NCBI GenBank assembly: GCA_002713545.1
Contig: PATJ01000013.1
Span: 36,119 to 42,638 of the forward strand
Source of the DNA: Acidimicrobiaceae bacterium
Lineage (GTDB): Bacteria > Actinomycetota > Acidimicrobiia > Acidimicrobiales > MedAcidi-G1
Direction: 5' to 3'
DNA: 6,520 nt
Part shown: positions 1 to 5,918 of the stretch, in pieces
How the letters are laid out: each line of letters starts with the position of its first letter
Position numbering within the stretch: position 1 is the stretch's first letter
The notes under the pieces: generated by a model
What the model was told of the DNA's origin: nothing
What the model saw: the letters and a program-made list of their open reading frames with translations, nothing else
Database searches by the model: none
Position numbers and translations under genes: made by a program

Positions 1-1313
1 ATGATTCTTATTGCCTGAGGGAGGACAATATGACGAAGAGATTGACCTCTGCTTAATCCAACAGCGTTTGCTGCTTCGATTTGTCCTTTAGGAACAGCAA
101 GAATGCCACCTCTTATGATTTCTGCGACAAAAGCAGAAGTGTAAAAAACCACACCAAAGAAAACCGCTGCGAATCCAGGAGTCATTGTTAGTCCGCTTGT
201 ACCATAGTTAGCAAATTTCCCCGGTTTGACTATGTCGGGCTTCATGGCGTCAAACGGGCGAGCGGCACCGTCTACTTCGAATTTAGCTTCGAGCATGTGA
301 AAGAGGTCGCGGCCGCTGTTTAGAATCCATGAAGATATTCCAGTCCAACTAACAACGAGGATAATTGCTATTAATGCGCCGGTGCCGACAAAAATCATTC
401 TAAAAATATCATCATCGATTAAAGAAAGATGTCCGGTGGCGCTTCTGCGACTAGCGAAGAAGTTTCGAATCCAGCGAGCAGCAAAAAAAGCAACAATTAC
501 GGATAAGAGAATCTTTATTATTGACGTCGGTATGTTCTCGAAAAGAGTAGCTAAACCTGAAAATATTTCACCAATAAAACTGAATACAGGGTGAACAAAA
601 ATTCCGATAATCGCAAAAGCGCAGACGGTTAAAAACGACCAAGAAATCGCGTGTGTGTCTTCACCTGTTAGGTCTTGTTTTCGGAGTCTCTGTTTTCTTA
701 CGAAGTACGCAGCTATACAACCAACGCCAACAACGGTAATCCATTGGTAGAAGCCATCAGATATAAAAACTCTCGGCATTGAAATGCCTTTATTTGATAC
801 ATGGAACCACCCATTTATAGGTCCTGAATCAAGACTCACACGGGGTAGAGCGGTTAAAACAGCGAAATAGAAAATCATTTGGACTAGAAGTGGCACGTTT
901 CTCAAGGTCTCAATCCATAAGCCTGCTAGACGCTTGATAAGCCAGTTGTTTGAAAGGCGAGCTAATCCAACTATTACTCCAAGAAAAGTTGCAAAAATTA
1001 TTCCTACTACGGCCATACGTAAGGTGTTAACCATTCCTACCCAAAGGGCTCTGCCGCCAGTTGCAGGAGAGGTGTCGATACCTTCGCTTAGTTGAATATC
1101 GGGTGGGCGTTCAAGAAAATCAAAACCGGTATTTATATTTCTGGCTTGAAGATTGTCGCCGGCTTGTCCAGCTAAAAACCAGAGAGAAGAAACCACTACC
1201 GCTAGTAGAGCTAATTGCGTGACCCATTTTATTACAACTACGTCGCGCCATATAGGGACTCTTTGCGAGACTGCTTTTAGTGTGCTTGATTTTTCTTCTG
1301 CAGATGATTGCAT
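1..1313 (-). CDS. aapQ: General L-amino-acid ABC transporter permease, AapQ/BztB type (3' end outside window)
   Basis: Inner-membrane permease subunit of a polar amino-acid uptake transporter. I translated this frame by hand: it is open for 437 codons from an ATG at 1311-1313 and runs off the left edge. An in-frame TAA six codons upstream of the ATG leaves no other usual start. Seen: a cytoplasmic N-terminus, a first hydrophobic segment (about 33-48), FDFLERP at 64-70 as in AapQ proteins, the NTLRMAVVG segment (96-104), ETLRNVPLL (135-143), and near the end the EAA loop that contacts the ATPase ([12 protein letters not shown] at 413-424, then [11 protein letters not shown]). Family members are about 400 residues; here 437 are present before the last transmembrane region, so the protein is longer, mainly through extra hydrophobic sequence at about 190-340. 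It follows the binding-protein gene on the same strand. There is no good Shine-Dalgarno sequence before the ATG. The ATPase and second permease genes should lie beyond the left edge. Confidence 0.9.
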   Translation of the reverse strand, partial: MQSSAEEKSSTLKAVSQRVPIWRDVVVIKWVTQLALLAVVVSSLWFLAGQAGDNLQARNINTGFDFLERPPDIQLSEGIDTSPATGGRALWVGMVNTLRMAVVGIIFATFLGVIVGLARLSNNWLIKRLAGLWIETLRNVPLLVQMIFYFAVLTALPRVSLDSGPINGWFHVSNKGISMPRVFISDGFYQWITVVGVGCIAAYFVRKQRLRKQDLTGEDTHAISWSFLTVCAFAIIGIFVHPVFSFIGEIFSGLATLFENIPTSIIKILLSVIVAFFAARWIRNFFASRRSATGHLSLIDDDIFRMIFVGTGALIAIILVVSWTGISSWILNSGRDLFHMLEAKFEVDGAARPFDAMKPDIVKPGKFANYGTSGLTMTPGFAAVFFGVVFYTSAFVAEIIRGGILAVPKGQIEAANAVGLSRGQSLRHIVLPQAIRI

Positions 1314-1353
1314 AGGTTTTCTTTTCGCTTAAACCTGAGACTGGGTTATGGAA

Positions 1354-1382
1354 ATCATAGCAAATACTGGAGTCTCTGTATA
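1354..1382 (-). promoter_or_regulatory. Candidate promoter for the permease gene
   Basis: On the minus strand a TATGAT hexamer (1354-1359) is preceded by TG one base upstream, giving an extended -10. A TATACA hexamer (1377-1382, 4 of 6 to TTGACA) lies 17 bp further upstream. Transcription would begin near 1347, about 34 nt before the permease ATG. The site sits just past the terminator that follows the binding-protein gene, where a separate promoter for the membrane components would make sense. This rests on pattern matching to the general sigma-70 consensus only. Confidence 0.4.
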
Positions 1383-1385
1383 AGT

Positions 1386-1433
1386 AAAAAAGTCCTAGGC
1401 CCAAGGTGAAATTCACCTTGGGCCATTAGGACT
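1386..1433 (-). terminator. Rho-independent terminator after the binding-protein gene
   Basis: Read on the minus strand, a long inverted repeat starts 23 bp after the binding-protein stop. The inner stem is GGCCCAAGGTGAA (1398-1410) against TTCACCTTGGGCC (1412-1424). A 2-base bulge (1425-1426) follows, then an outer 7-bp stem (1391-1397 with 1427-1433). The 3' side runs straight into six T residues (1386-1391). GC-rich stem plus T tract is the classic intrinsic terminator form. On the plus strand the stem is followed only by ACTTTATTTA, so termination there would be weaker. It lies between the binding-protein and permease genes of one transporter, so it probably lowers expression of the permease relative to the binding protein. 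Confidence 0.88.
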
Positions 1434-1456
1434 TTATTTAAAGATAAGAGTTTTAC

Positions 1457-2569
1457 TTATCGTGCTGGTGGAGCATAAATTAATCCACCATCTTTCCAGC
1501 CAGCGTTAGCAGAACCTTCACGGTAGAGACCTACTGGGTTGAGGTTTCTGTTGTAAATGTCGCTGTAGTTACCGACTTGTTTGATCACTTGATGGAAAGC
1601 GTCGGCGCTTAGTCCCATAGTGGTCTGGAGTTCACCGTCACCACCTAGTAGACGTCCAAGCTCTCCTTCTTTAACTGCTGAGTCAACGTTGCTTTGGTTT
1701 ACTCCGTATTCATCAGCAATAATTGTTGCATAAACGGTCCAGTTCACTGCATCTGCCCACTTTGAGTCATTTTGACCGTAGGTAGGTCCTAGAGGCTCCT
1801 TGGATATTGGAGTAGCTGGGAAAATCACCCATTCCTCATCGGCAGGTTGCTGTTTAACTTTACGACCCACGAGAGCCGATCCGTCAGTTGTTGAAATGTC
1901 ACAAGCTCCATCGATAAATCCTTGCCAGTATTCGTCACTGGTTTCGAATGTCTTGAGTGTGATATTTACACCTGCAAGAGATGCGTATTCAGAAACATTC
2001 TTTTCAGTTGTTGTTCCTGCGTTTGTGCAGACGACTGCGCCTTCAAGGTCAGCTGCTCCGGAGTTTGCTGTAAACCCATCGGAAGCGCGGCCCATAAGCT
2101 GCTGTCCGTCATAATAAGTTGTTGGTCCAAAGTCCATACCTACATCGGTATCACGGCTTTGAGTCCAAGTTGTGTTACGAATCAGTACGTCAACATCGCC
2201 ACTTTGTACGGCGGTGAAACGCTCTGATGCTGTTAGAGAAGTGAACTTAACTGCGTTTGCATCTCCAAGAACTGCGGCTGCTACGGCACGACAGTAGTCG
2301 GCATCAAAGCCGGTTACTGAGCCGTCAGCTTGAGTTTCTGAGAATGCAACAGCGCTTCCACTTACTCCGCAGTGCAAGGTTCCACGGGCTTGAACGGTGT
2401 CAAGAAGACTTCCGTCAGCAACCATTTCGACTTGCGCTGTTGTAGCTACGGCTGCTGCTGTTGTAGCAGGTGCCGCTGCTGGTGCTTCTTCTTCATCGCT
2501 ACCACAAGCAGCTGCAACAACGCCAATGGCTAGTGCTACTGCAAGTAGTTTTACGAACTTGCTGGTCAT
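1457..2569 (-). CDS. aapJ: General L-amino-acid ABC transporter substrate-binding lipoprotein (AapJ type)
   Basis: Extracytoplasmic binding protein (type-3 family) that captures amino acids and delivers them to the AapQ/AapM permease. Length is 370 residues against about 340 for AapJ; the excess is the lipoprotein leader and linker. Seen: a basic N-terminus, a hydrophobic segment (6-21) and a lipobox ending at Cys22 (AAAC), so the mature protein is probably lipid-anchored, as expected in an actinobacterium without an outer membrane. An acidic then Ala/Thr-rich linker spans about 25-48. The family signature follows: LDTVQARGTLHCGVS (56-70), TGFDADYCRAVAAAV (86-100), ERFTAVQSGDVDVL (116-129), RNTTWTQSRD (131-140), and the C-terminal GNYSDIYNRN (333-342) with GGLIYAPPAR at the very end. 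Four cysteines (67, 93, 181, 223) could form disulfides as in AapJ relatives. The start is fixed by a strong Shine-Dalgarno site 8 nt upstream. Substrate range is inferred from the family and cannot be read from sequence. Confidence 0.94.
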   Translation of the reverse strand: MTSKFVKLLAVALAIGVVAAACGSDEEEAPAAAPATTAAAVATTAQVEMVADGSLLDTVQARGTLHCGVSGSAVAFSETQADGSVTGFDADYCRAVAAAVLGDANAVKFTSLTASERFTAVQSGDVDVLIRNTTWTQSRDTDVGMDFGPTTYYDGQQLMGRASDGFTANSGAADLEGAVVCTNAGTTTEKNVSEYASLAGVNITLKTFETSDEYWQGFIDGACDISTTDGSALVGRKVKQQPADEEWVIFPATPISKEPLGPTYGQNDSKWADAVNWTVYATIIADEYGVNQSNVDSAVKEGELGRLLGGDGELQTTMGLSADAFHQVIKQVGNYSDIYNRNLNPVGLYREGSANAGWKDGGLIYAPPAR

Positions 2570-2577
2570 AAGTAATT

Positions 2578-2584
2578 CCCCTCC
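2578..2584 (-). promoter_or_regulatory. Strong ribosome binding site of the binding-protein gene
   Basis: GGAGGGG on the minus strand ends 8 nt before the ATG at 2567-2569. It is the strongest Shine-Dalgarno match among the starts in the window, in contrast to the permease gene, which has almost none. This fits a binding protein made in excess over the membrane subunits. Confidence 0.8.
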
Positions 2585-2602
2585 AATTAACTGGGATATT
2601 CA

Positions 2603-2619
2603 AATAGGCTTTTCCTATT
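2603..2619 (-). repeat. Small hairpin in the binding-protein leader
   Basis: AATAGG (2603-2608) and CCTATT (2614-2619) form a 6-bp inverted repeat around a 5-base loop, about 34 bp upstream of the binding-protein start codon and upstream of its Shine-Dalgarno site. It could be a small hairpin in the 5' untranslated region. It has no T tract, so it is not a terminator. Chance occurrence is possible. Confidence 0.3.
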
Positions 2620-2621
2620 CG

Positions 2622-2633
2622 ACCGTTAACGGT
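2622..2633. repeat. Perfect 12-bp palindrome ACCGTTAACGGT, operator-like
   Basis: A perfect 12-bp palindrome with no spacer lies 53 bp upstream of the binding-protein start. It could be a dimeric repressor or activator site for the transporter, but no regulator can be assigned from sequence alone. Confidence 0.35.
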
Positions 2634-2643
2634 AAATAAACGC

Positions 2644-2660
2644 TATGTCTGAAAGGCATA
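2644..2660. repeat. Imperfect 17-bp dyad upstream of the binding-protein gene
   Basis: TATGTCT (2644-2650) and AGGCATA (2654-2660) are inverted copies matching at 6 of 7 positions around a GAA spacer. The dyad is 11 bp from the ACCGTTAACGGT palindrome, about one helical turn. A TTGCCA hexamer on the minus strand (2663-2668) is the best nearby -35-like element, but the expected -10 position (TAGCGT) is poor, so I do not call a promoter here. Confidence 0.28.
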
Positions 2661-2706
2661 AGTGGCAACTTTTGAGGAAATTTCATATTTTCGTAAAATT
2701 TAATAT

Positions 2707-2727
2707 TTTAAAAAGATTGTTTTTAAA
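2707..2727 (-). repeat. A+T-only inverted repeat after the acyl-CoA ligase gene; weak terminator candidate
   Basis: Eight-base arms TTTAAAAA and TTTTTAAA flank a 5-base spacer, starting 9 bp after the ligase stop codon on the minus strand. The stem contains only A:T pairs, so it would be unstable as an RNA hairpin, and the sequence after it is A+T-rich rather than a clean T run. It may aid 3'-end formation, or it may simply be part of an A+T-rich spacer. Confidence 0.25.
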
Positions 2728-2736
2728 GGGTTTTTG

Positions 2737-4269
2737 TTAGTTGATTTGCCGCTTCATGTCTTTCCAGTAAGGCTCGCGTAGTTTAAATTTCTGCAATTTA
2801 CCCGTGGTGGTTCGCGCTAGTTCTTCAAGGAAATCGACTGATGTAGGACATTTGTAGTGAGCAAGATTTTCCCGACAGTACGAGATCAATGTCTGTTCAT
2901 CTGCTGATTCGTTTTCCGAAAGAACGACGAGAGCTTTCACAGTTTCGCCCCATTTTTCATCTGGTACTCCTATCACAGCGACTTCAGCGACTGATGGGTG
3001 AGAGAAAAGAACATCTTCGACTTCAATTGATGAAATGTTTTCACCACCGGAAATAATTACGTCTTTTTTTCGATCTGTGATTGTCACGTACTGATCTTTT
3101 CCGATTGTCGCTCCGTCACCTGTGTGGAACCATCCGTCCGCTAACGCTTCTTCCGTTGCTTCGGGTTGTTGCCAGTAGCTTTTTAGAATGTGGTTGCCTC
3201 TTACTAACAGTTCGCCATCTGGCGAGGTGGAGACTTCTATTCCAAGCGCTGGGCTTCCTGCGCTTGAAAGTAAAGCGGCTCGTTCTTGCGGCGTTTTATT
3301 GTCCCATTCTGGGCGAGTCCGGTTCATGGTTACAAATGGCGCTGTCTCGGTTAGCCCATAAATTTGAATGAATTCCCATCCCAGTTCTGTTTCGACTCTT
3401 TCTATTGTTTTAGTTGGGGGTGGTGCTCCCGCAACAACTATTCGCATCGTTCCGTTTCCGGGGATTTCCCCGTCCCATTCGCTTGCAGCTTCGAGTATTG
3501 ATGCTATTACGGCTGGAGCTCCGCAGAGCAGAGTGACATTATGCTCTGCGATGCGTTTTAGGATTTCTAATCCATCAACTTTTCTTAAAACTATGTGTTT
3601 CCCTCCCATGCCGGTAATTGCATAAGGCATGCCCCAACCGTTGCAGTGGAACATGGGAAGTGTGTGAAGGTAAATCTCTCGATGATTAACGCCGGTCTGC
3701 CATCCAAAAATTGCGGCGTTTAACCATAAGTTTCTGTGGGTCATTTCCACGCCTTTGGGACGGGCTGTGGTGCCACTTGTGTAGTTGATGGTTGCTGTGG
3801 CATTTTCATCTGGAGTCCAGGTTTCAGGAGTGTTGGTATTTTCAAATAGGTGGTCCGACTCTTCGCCTAGAACAAATAAATGATTTACATTGATGTCTGC
3901 AAGGTCTTCTTTTAACTCAGGGTCAACTAGGAGAACTTCCGCTCCAGAATGTTCAACTATGTAGGCAACTTCTTCTTTATTGAGTCTGAAGTTTATTGGG
4001 ACTCCGATTCTTCCGAATGCACTGGTCCCAAATAGAAAGATGAGCATCCTGGCAGAATTTTGTGAAACCATTGCTATCCGTGAACCTAGTTCTATTCCGA
4101 GTTCATCAAGCCCTGCAGCCAAACCTCGAGCTGAGTTGCTGAGTTCTTTATATGTAAGCTCTTTTAAAGGCTTTGCTGGTTGATCCGGTTCATCCACCAC
4201 GGCAATTTGATCTCCGTATACGAGTTCAGCCCTGTTGAGATAGTCGGTAAGGGTTAGTGGTATCTCCAT
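2737..4269 (-). CDS. AMP-forming acyl-CoA ligase, AlkK/DmdB-like fatty-acyl-CoA synthetase
   Basis: Cytoplasmic enzyme of the ANL superfamily: it activates a carboxylic acid with ATP to an acyl-adenylate and transfers it to CoA. At 510 residues it has normal length. Motifs in order: P-loop TSGTTARPKG (164-173), LPMFHCNGWG (204-213), GAP (281-283), YGLTETAP (304-311), GWFHTGD (379-385) with Asp385 for ribose binding, hinge DRKKD (399-403), GGENISS (408-414), and catalytic Lys491 in TTTGK. The P-loop has Ala169 where most members have Gly. LPMFHCNGWG together with GGENISS is typical of the AlkK / methylmercaptopropionate-CoA ligase / plant AAE group, so a short- or medium-chain acid is likelier than a long-chain one; the true substrate is unknown. 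The start is an ATG with GAGG (4275-4278) 5 nt upstream. It is transcribed alone, divergent from the chorismate mutase gene, and no beta-oxidation gene adjoins it. Confidence 0.92.
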   Translation of the reverse strand: MEIPLTLTDYLNRAELVYGDQIAVVDEPDQPAKPLKELTYKELSNSARGLAAGLDELGIELGSRIAMVSQNSARMLIFLFGTSAFGRIGVPINFRLNKEEVAYIVEHSGAEVLLVDPELKEDLADINVNHLFVLGEESDHLFENTNTPETWTPDENATATINYTSGTTARPKGVEMTHRNLWLNAAIFGWQTGVNHREIYLHTLPMFHCNGWGMPYAITGMGGKHIVLRKVDGLEILKRIAEHNVTLLCGAPAVIASILEAASEWDGEIPGNGTMRIVVAGAPPPTKTIERVETELGWEFIQIYGLTETAPFVTMNRTRPEWDNKTPQERAALLSSAGSPALGIEVSTSPDGELLVRGNHILKSYWQQPEATEEALADGWFHTGDGATIGKDQYVTITDRKKDVIISGGENISSIEVEDVLFSHPSVAEVAVIGVPDEKWGETVKALVVLSENESADEQTLISYCRENLAHYKCPTSVDFLEELARTTTGKLQKFKLREPYWKDMKRQIN

Positions 4270-4396
4270 GCGTGCCTCATTGTATAAACGTTTGCTAGAA
4301 GAGAGAGACTAGTTCCAATTGGTGCTCATTTTCATCTCAGGTAATACGCTTATATAAGAAATAAATTTTTAGCTGCACTCTTATCAGGAGAAGGCA
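4270..4396. promoter_or_regulatory. Divergent intergenic region between the ligase and chorismate mutase genes
   Basis: This 127-bp spacer must hold the start signals for both genes. An A+T-rich core with palindromic TTATATAA (4350-4357) offers a -10-like TATATA/TATAAG for the plus-strand chorismate mutase gene, about 40 bp before its start, but no good -35 hexamer lies at the right distance. On the minus strand TACAAT (4279-4284) fits a -10 well, yet it would start the transcript within a few bases of the ligase ATG and leave out its Shine-Dalgarno sequence. The region is reported for location only; individual promoter calls are weak. Confidence 0.35.
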
Positions 4397-4696
4397 ATGG
4401 AAGACAATAAAGACTTACTGGAAGAATATCGATCAAGTATTGATAATGTTGACGCTGCTCTCATCCATCTACTCGCTGAAAGATTCCGAATCACTCACCA
4501 GGTAGGTGTTTATAAAGCTAAGAACGGCTTGCCAGCCGAAGATAAAGAAAGAGAAGCTGCACAAGTAAAACGTATGAGAGAACTAGCTGAAGAAGCAGGT
4601 ATAGACCCTGTGTTCAGTGAAAAGTTTCTACGTTTCATTATTGAAGAAGTGATTAGGCATCATGTCGAGATAGAAACTGACACTTCTTCTGAGTAG
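4397..4696 (+). CDS. Chorismate mutase, AroQ class, monofunctional
   Basis: Cytoplasmic enzyme converting chorismate to prephenate, the first step towards phenylalanine and tyrosine. It is a 99-residue, all-helical protein of usual AroQ length with no fused dehydratase, dehydrogenase or DAHP synthase domain. Aligned by eye with the E. coli PheA mutase domain, these active-site residues are kept: Arg12 (R11), Arg29 (R28), Lys40 (K39), Asp49 (D48), Arg52 (R51) and Glu53 (E52). In the last helix, IIEEVIRHH (81-89) puts Val85 and His89 where E. coli has Ser84 and Gln88. The start is an ATG with AGGAG (4386-4390) 6 nt upstream. It is the only plus-strand gene here, divergent from the ligase and convergent with the diiron gene. 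No aromatic-pathway neighbour is visible, and the protein has no signal peptide. Confidence 0.92.
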   Translation: MEDNKDLLEEYRSSIDNVDAALIHLLAERFRITHQVGVYKAKNGLPAEDKEREAAQVKRMRELAEEAGIDPVFSEKFLRFIIEEVIRHHVEIETDTSSE

Positions 4697-4700
4697 AAGT
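4682..4700 (+). terminator. Weak hairpin at the chorismate mutase stop codon
   Basis: ACTTCT (4682-4687) and AGAAGT (4695-4700) are a perfect 6-bp inverted repeat with a 7-base loop, overlapping the TAG stop (4694-4696). AATATTTAGATTTT follows, which is T-rich but not a clean run. The gap to the convergent diiron gene is only 40 bp, so some termination signal is expected here. This is the only candidate I see, and it is weak. Confidence 0.25.
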
Positions 4701-4736
4701 AATATTTAGATTTTCAAAGTTCGAGTTCAGTTGCCT

Positions 4737-5918
4737 CTAAGCGTCTTCTTTATGAAAGACCTCGTGCGCGGCCTCTCGGACTTCTTGATCTTTTTCTTCA
4801 AGACTCTTGTCAAGATCGAAGTCCTCATATTCTGAACCAGTGTCAACCCAATCCTCGAATTCGATTACACCTATTTCAGTGAAACGATCTCGCAACCATC
4901 CATCTCCTGCATCAAGTAGTCCAAGTTTTTTACAATTAGGAACTATTTTGGAGAAAAGAAGACGCTGGAAAACTTTCAACTCTTCGGGCATTTCGAGCTG
5001 ATACTTGACCATCTCTTTGACATCCACCCCGAGTTTTTCCCACATTTCCTGGCGCAAAAAACGATCGCGCATGCGAAGCGCTGCTTCAAACGTAAATTCT
5101 TGACGTTCACGAATTTCCTTAGCGTCCATGTCCTTATAAACCTCTTGAAGACTTAAAACACCGAAAGCAACATGTCTTGCTTCATCAGACATCACGTAGC
5201 GGAGCAATTTTTTAAGAAGAGGTTCTTCAGTCGTTTGATGCATAAAACCAAAGGCAGCTAGAGCCAAGCCTTCGACCATTATTTGCATTCCTAGATAAGT
5301 GATATCCCAACGGCTATCTTTGATAATGTCATCAAGCAGAGCTTTCAAATGGTGATTGACCGGATAGTTTATTCCGCCCATTTTCTGATCCAGATATTGA
5401 GCAAACACCTCTACGTGTCTTGCCTCATCGACCACTTGAGTCGAAGCGTAATATTTAGCGTCTATCCAAGGAACAGTCTCAACTATTTTTGCCGTGCATA
5501 GGAGTGCCCCTTGCTCGCCATGCATAAATTGGGAAAGACTCCAATTGAGAGATTCGACTGCGAGCTCTTTCCACTCCTTGTCAGAAAACTTATGAAGAGG
5601 AGATGCAGGGTTTTCCTTGAAATAATCGGCTTCCATGGGGTTTGCAGGAAGAAGCATCGTGTAAGGATCTACCTCAATTGACCAATCCAAATCGGTTTGA
5701 CCGTTCCACTGTGAAGTTTTTGCTTTTTCATACAAACGGTCAAGGGGAGCTCGTTCTCCTTTATCGTAACCCCAAGTGAAAATAGCATCGGCGTTATCCT
5801 CGACAGCATGGATTAAGGAAGTCACATCTTCGTTCCATACGGAATACTCAGTTATTCTTTCTGGGTCATTCGCATATTCTTCCAAGCTCTGATTGGGATT
5901 AGTTTCTATTGTGGTCAC
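4737..5918 (-). CDS. Ferritin-like diiron-carboxylate protein, putative oxygenase/oxidase
   Basis: A 393-residue soluble protein with the ferritin/ribonucleotide-reductase-R2-type diiron signature. Helices supply, in order, Glu135 (in HGEQG), Glu165 and His168 (DEARH, 164-168), Glu216 (VEGL), and Glu246 and His249 (a second DEARH, 245-249). That is four carboxylates and two histidines, the full ligand set of a class of diiron oxygenases, oxidases and desaturases. An N-terminal region before the bundle has YEKAKTSQW (63-71) and LDWS (77-80). The C-terminal tail from about 354 is strongly acidic. No signal peptide or membrane segment is evident. The start is GTG (5916-5918): it overlaps the upstream TetR stop as GTGA and has GGAGGA 5 nt before it. 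A role in oxidation of an organic substrate is inferred from the fold. I do not recognise a named enzyme, and simple iron storage is unlikely at this length. Confidence 0.82.
   Translation of the reverse strand: MTTIETNPNQSLEEYANDPERITEYSVWNEDVTSLIHAVEDNADAIFTWGYDKGERAPLDRLYEKAKTSQWNGQTDLDWSIEVDPYTMLLPANPMEADYFKENPASPLHKFSDKEWKELAVESLNWSLSQFMHGEQGALLCTAKIVETVPWIDAKYYASTQVVDEARHVEVFAQYLDQKMGGINYPVNHHLKALLDDIIKDSRWDITYLGMQIMVEGLALAAFGFMHQTTEEPLLKKLLRYVMSDEARHVAFGVLSLQEVYKDMDAKEIRERQEFTFEAALRMRDRFLRQEMWEKLGVDVKEMVKYQLEMPEELKVFQRLLFSKIVPNCKKLGLLDAGDGWLRDRFTEIGVIEFEDWVDTGSEYEDFDLDKSLEEKDQEVREAAHEVFHKEDA

Noticed and set aside
382..594. Open plus-strand frame of 70 codons within the permease gene
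   Set aside because: It is antisense to a permease membrane region, lacks a ribosome binding site and resembles no known family.
1120..1416. Open minus-strand frame of 98 codons covering the start of the permease gene
   Set aside because: It overlaps the correct permease frame, shows no family feature, and crosses the terminator and promoter region. The permease frame has clear AapQ motifs.
2397..2639. Open plus-strand frame with an alanine-rich product
   Set aside because: It is the antisense of the Ala/Thr linker and signal peptide of the binding lipoprotein; the alanine richness is a by-product of GCn/GCT codons on the other strand.
2670..2700. GlnR-box-like sequence (TTTAC followed by GAAA) upstream of the binding-protein gene
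   Set aside because: The spacing between the two half-elements is off from the known gTnAC-n6-GAAAC pattern and the match is short in an A+T-rich stretch.
4279..4284. TACAAT as a -10 element giving a near-leaderless ligase transcript
   Set aside because: It would start within a few bases of the ATG and exclude the GAGG Shine-Dalgarno sequence, and no -35-like hexamer is at the right distance.
4299..4309. Short GA repeat (GAAGAGAGAGA) in the divergent spacer
   Set aside because: It is too short to be a meaningful repeat and shows no relation to a promoter element.
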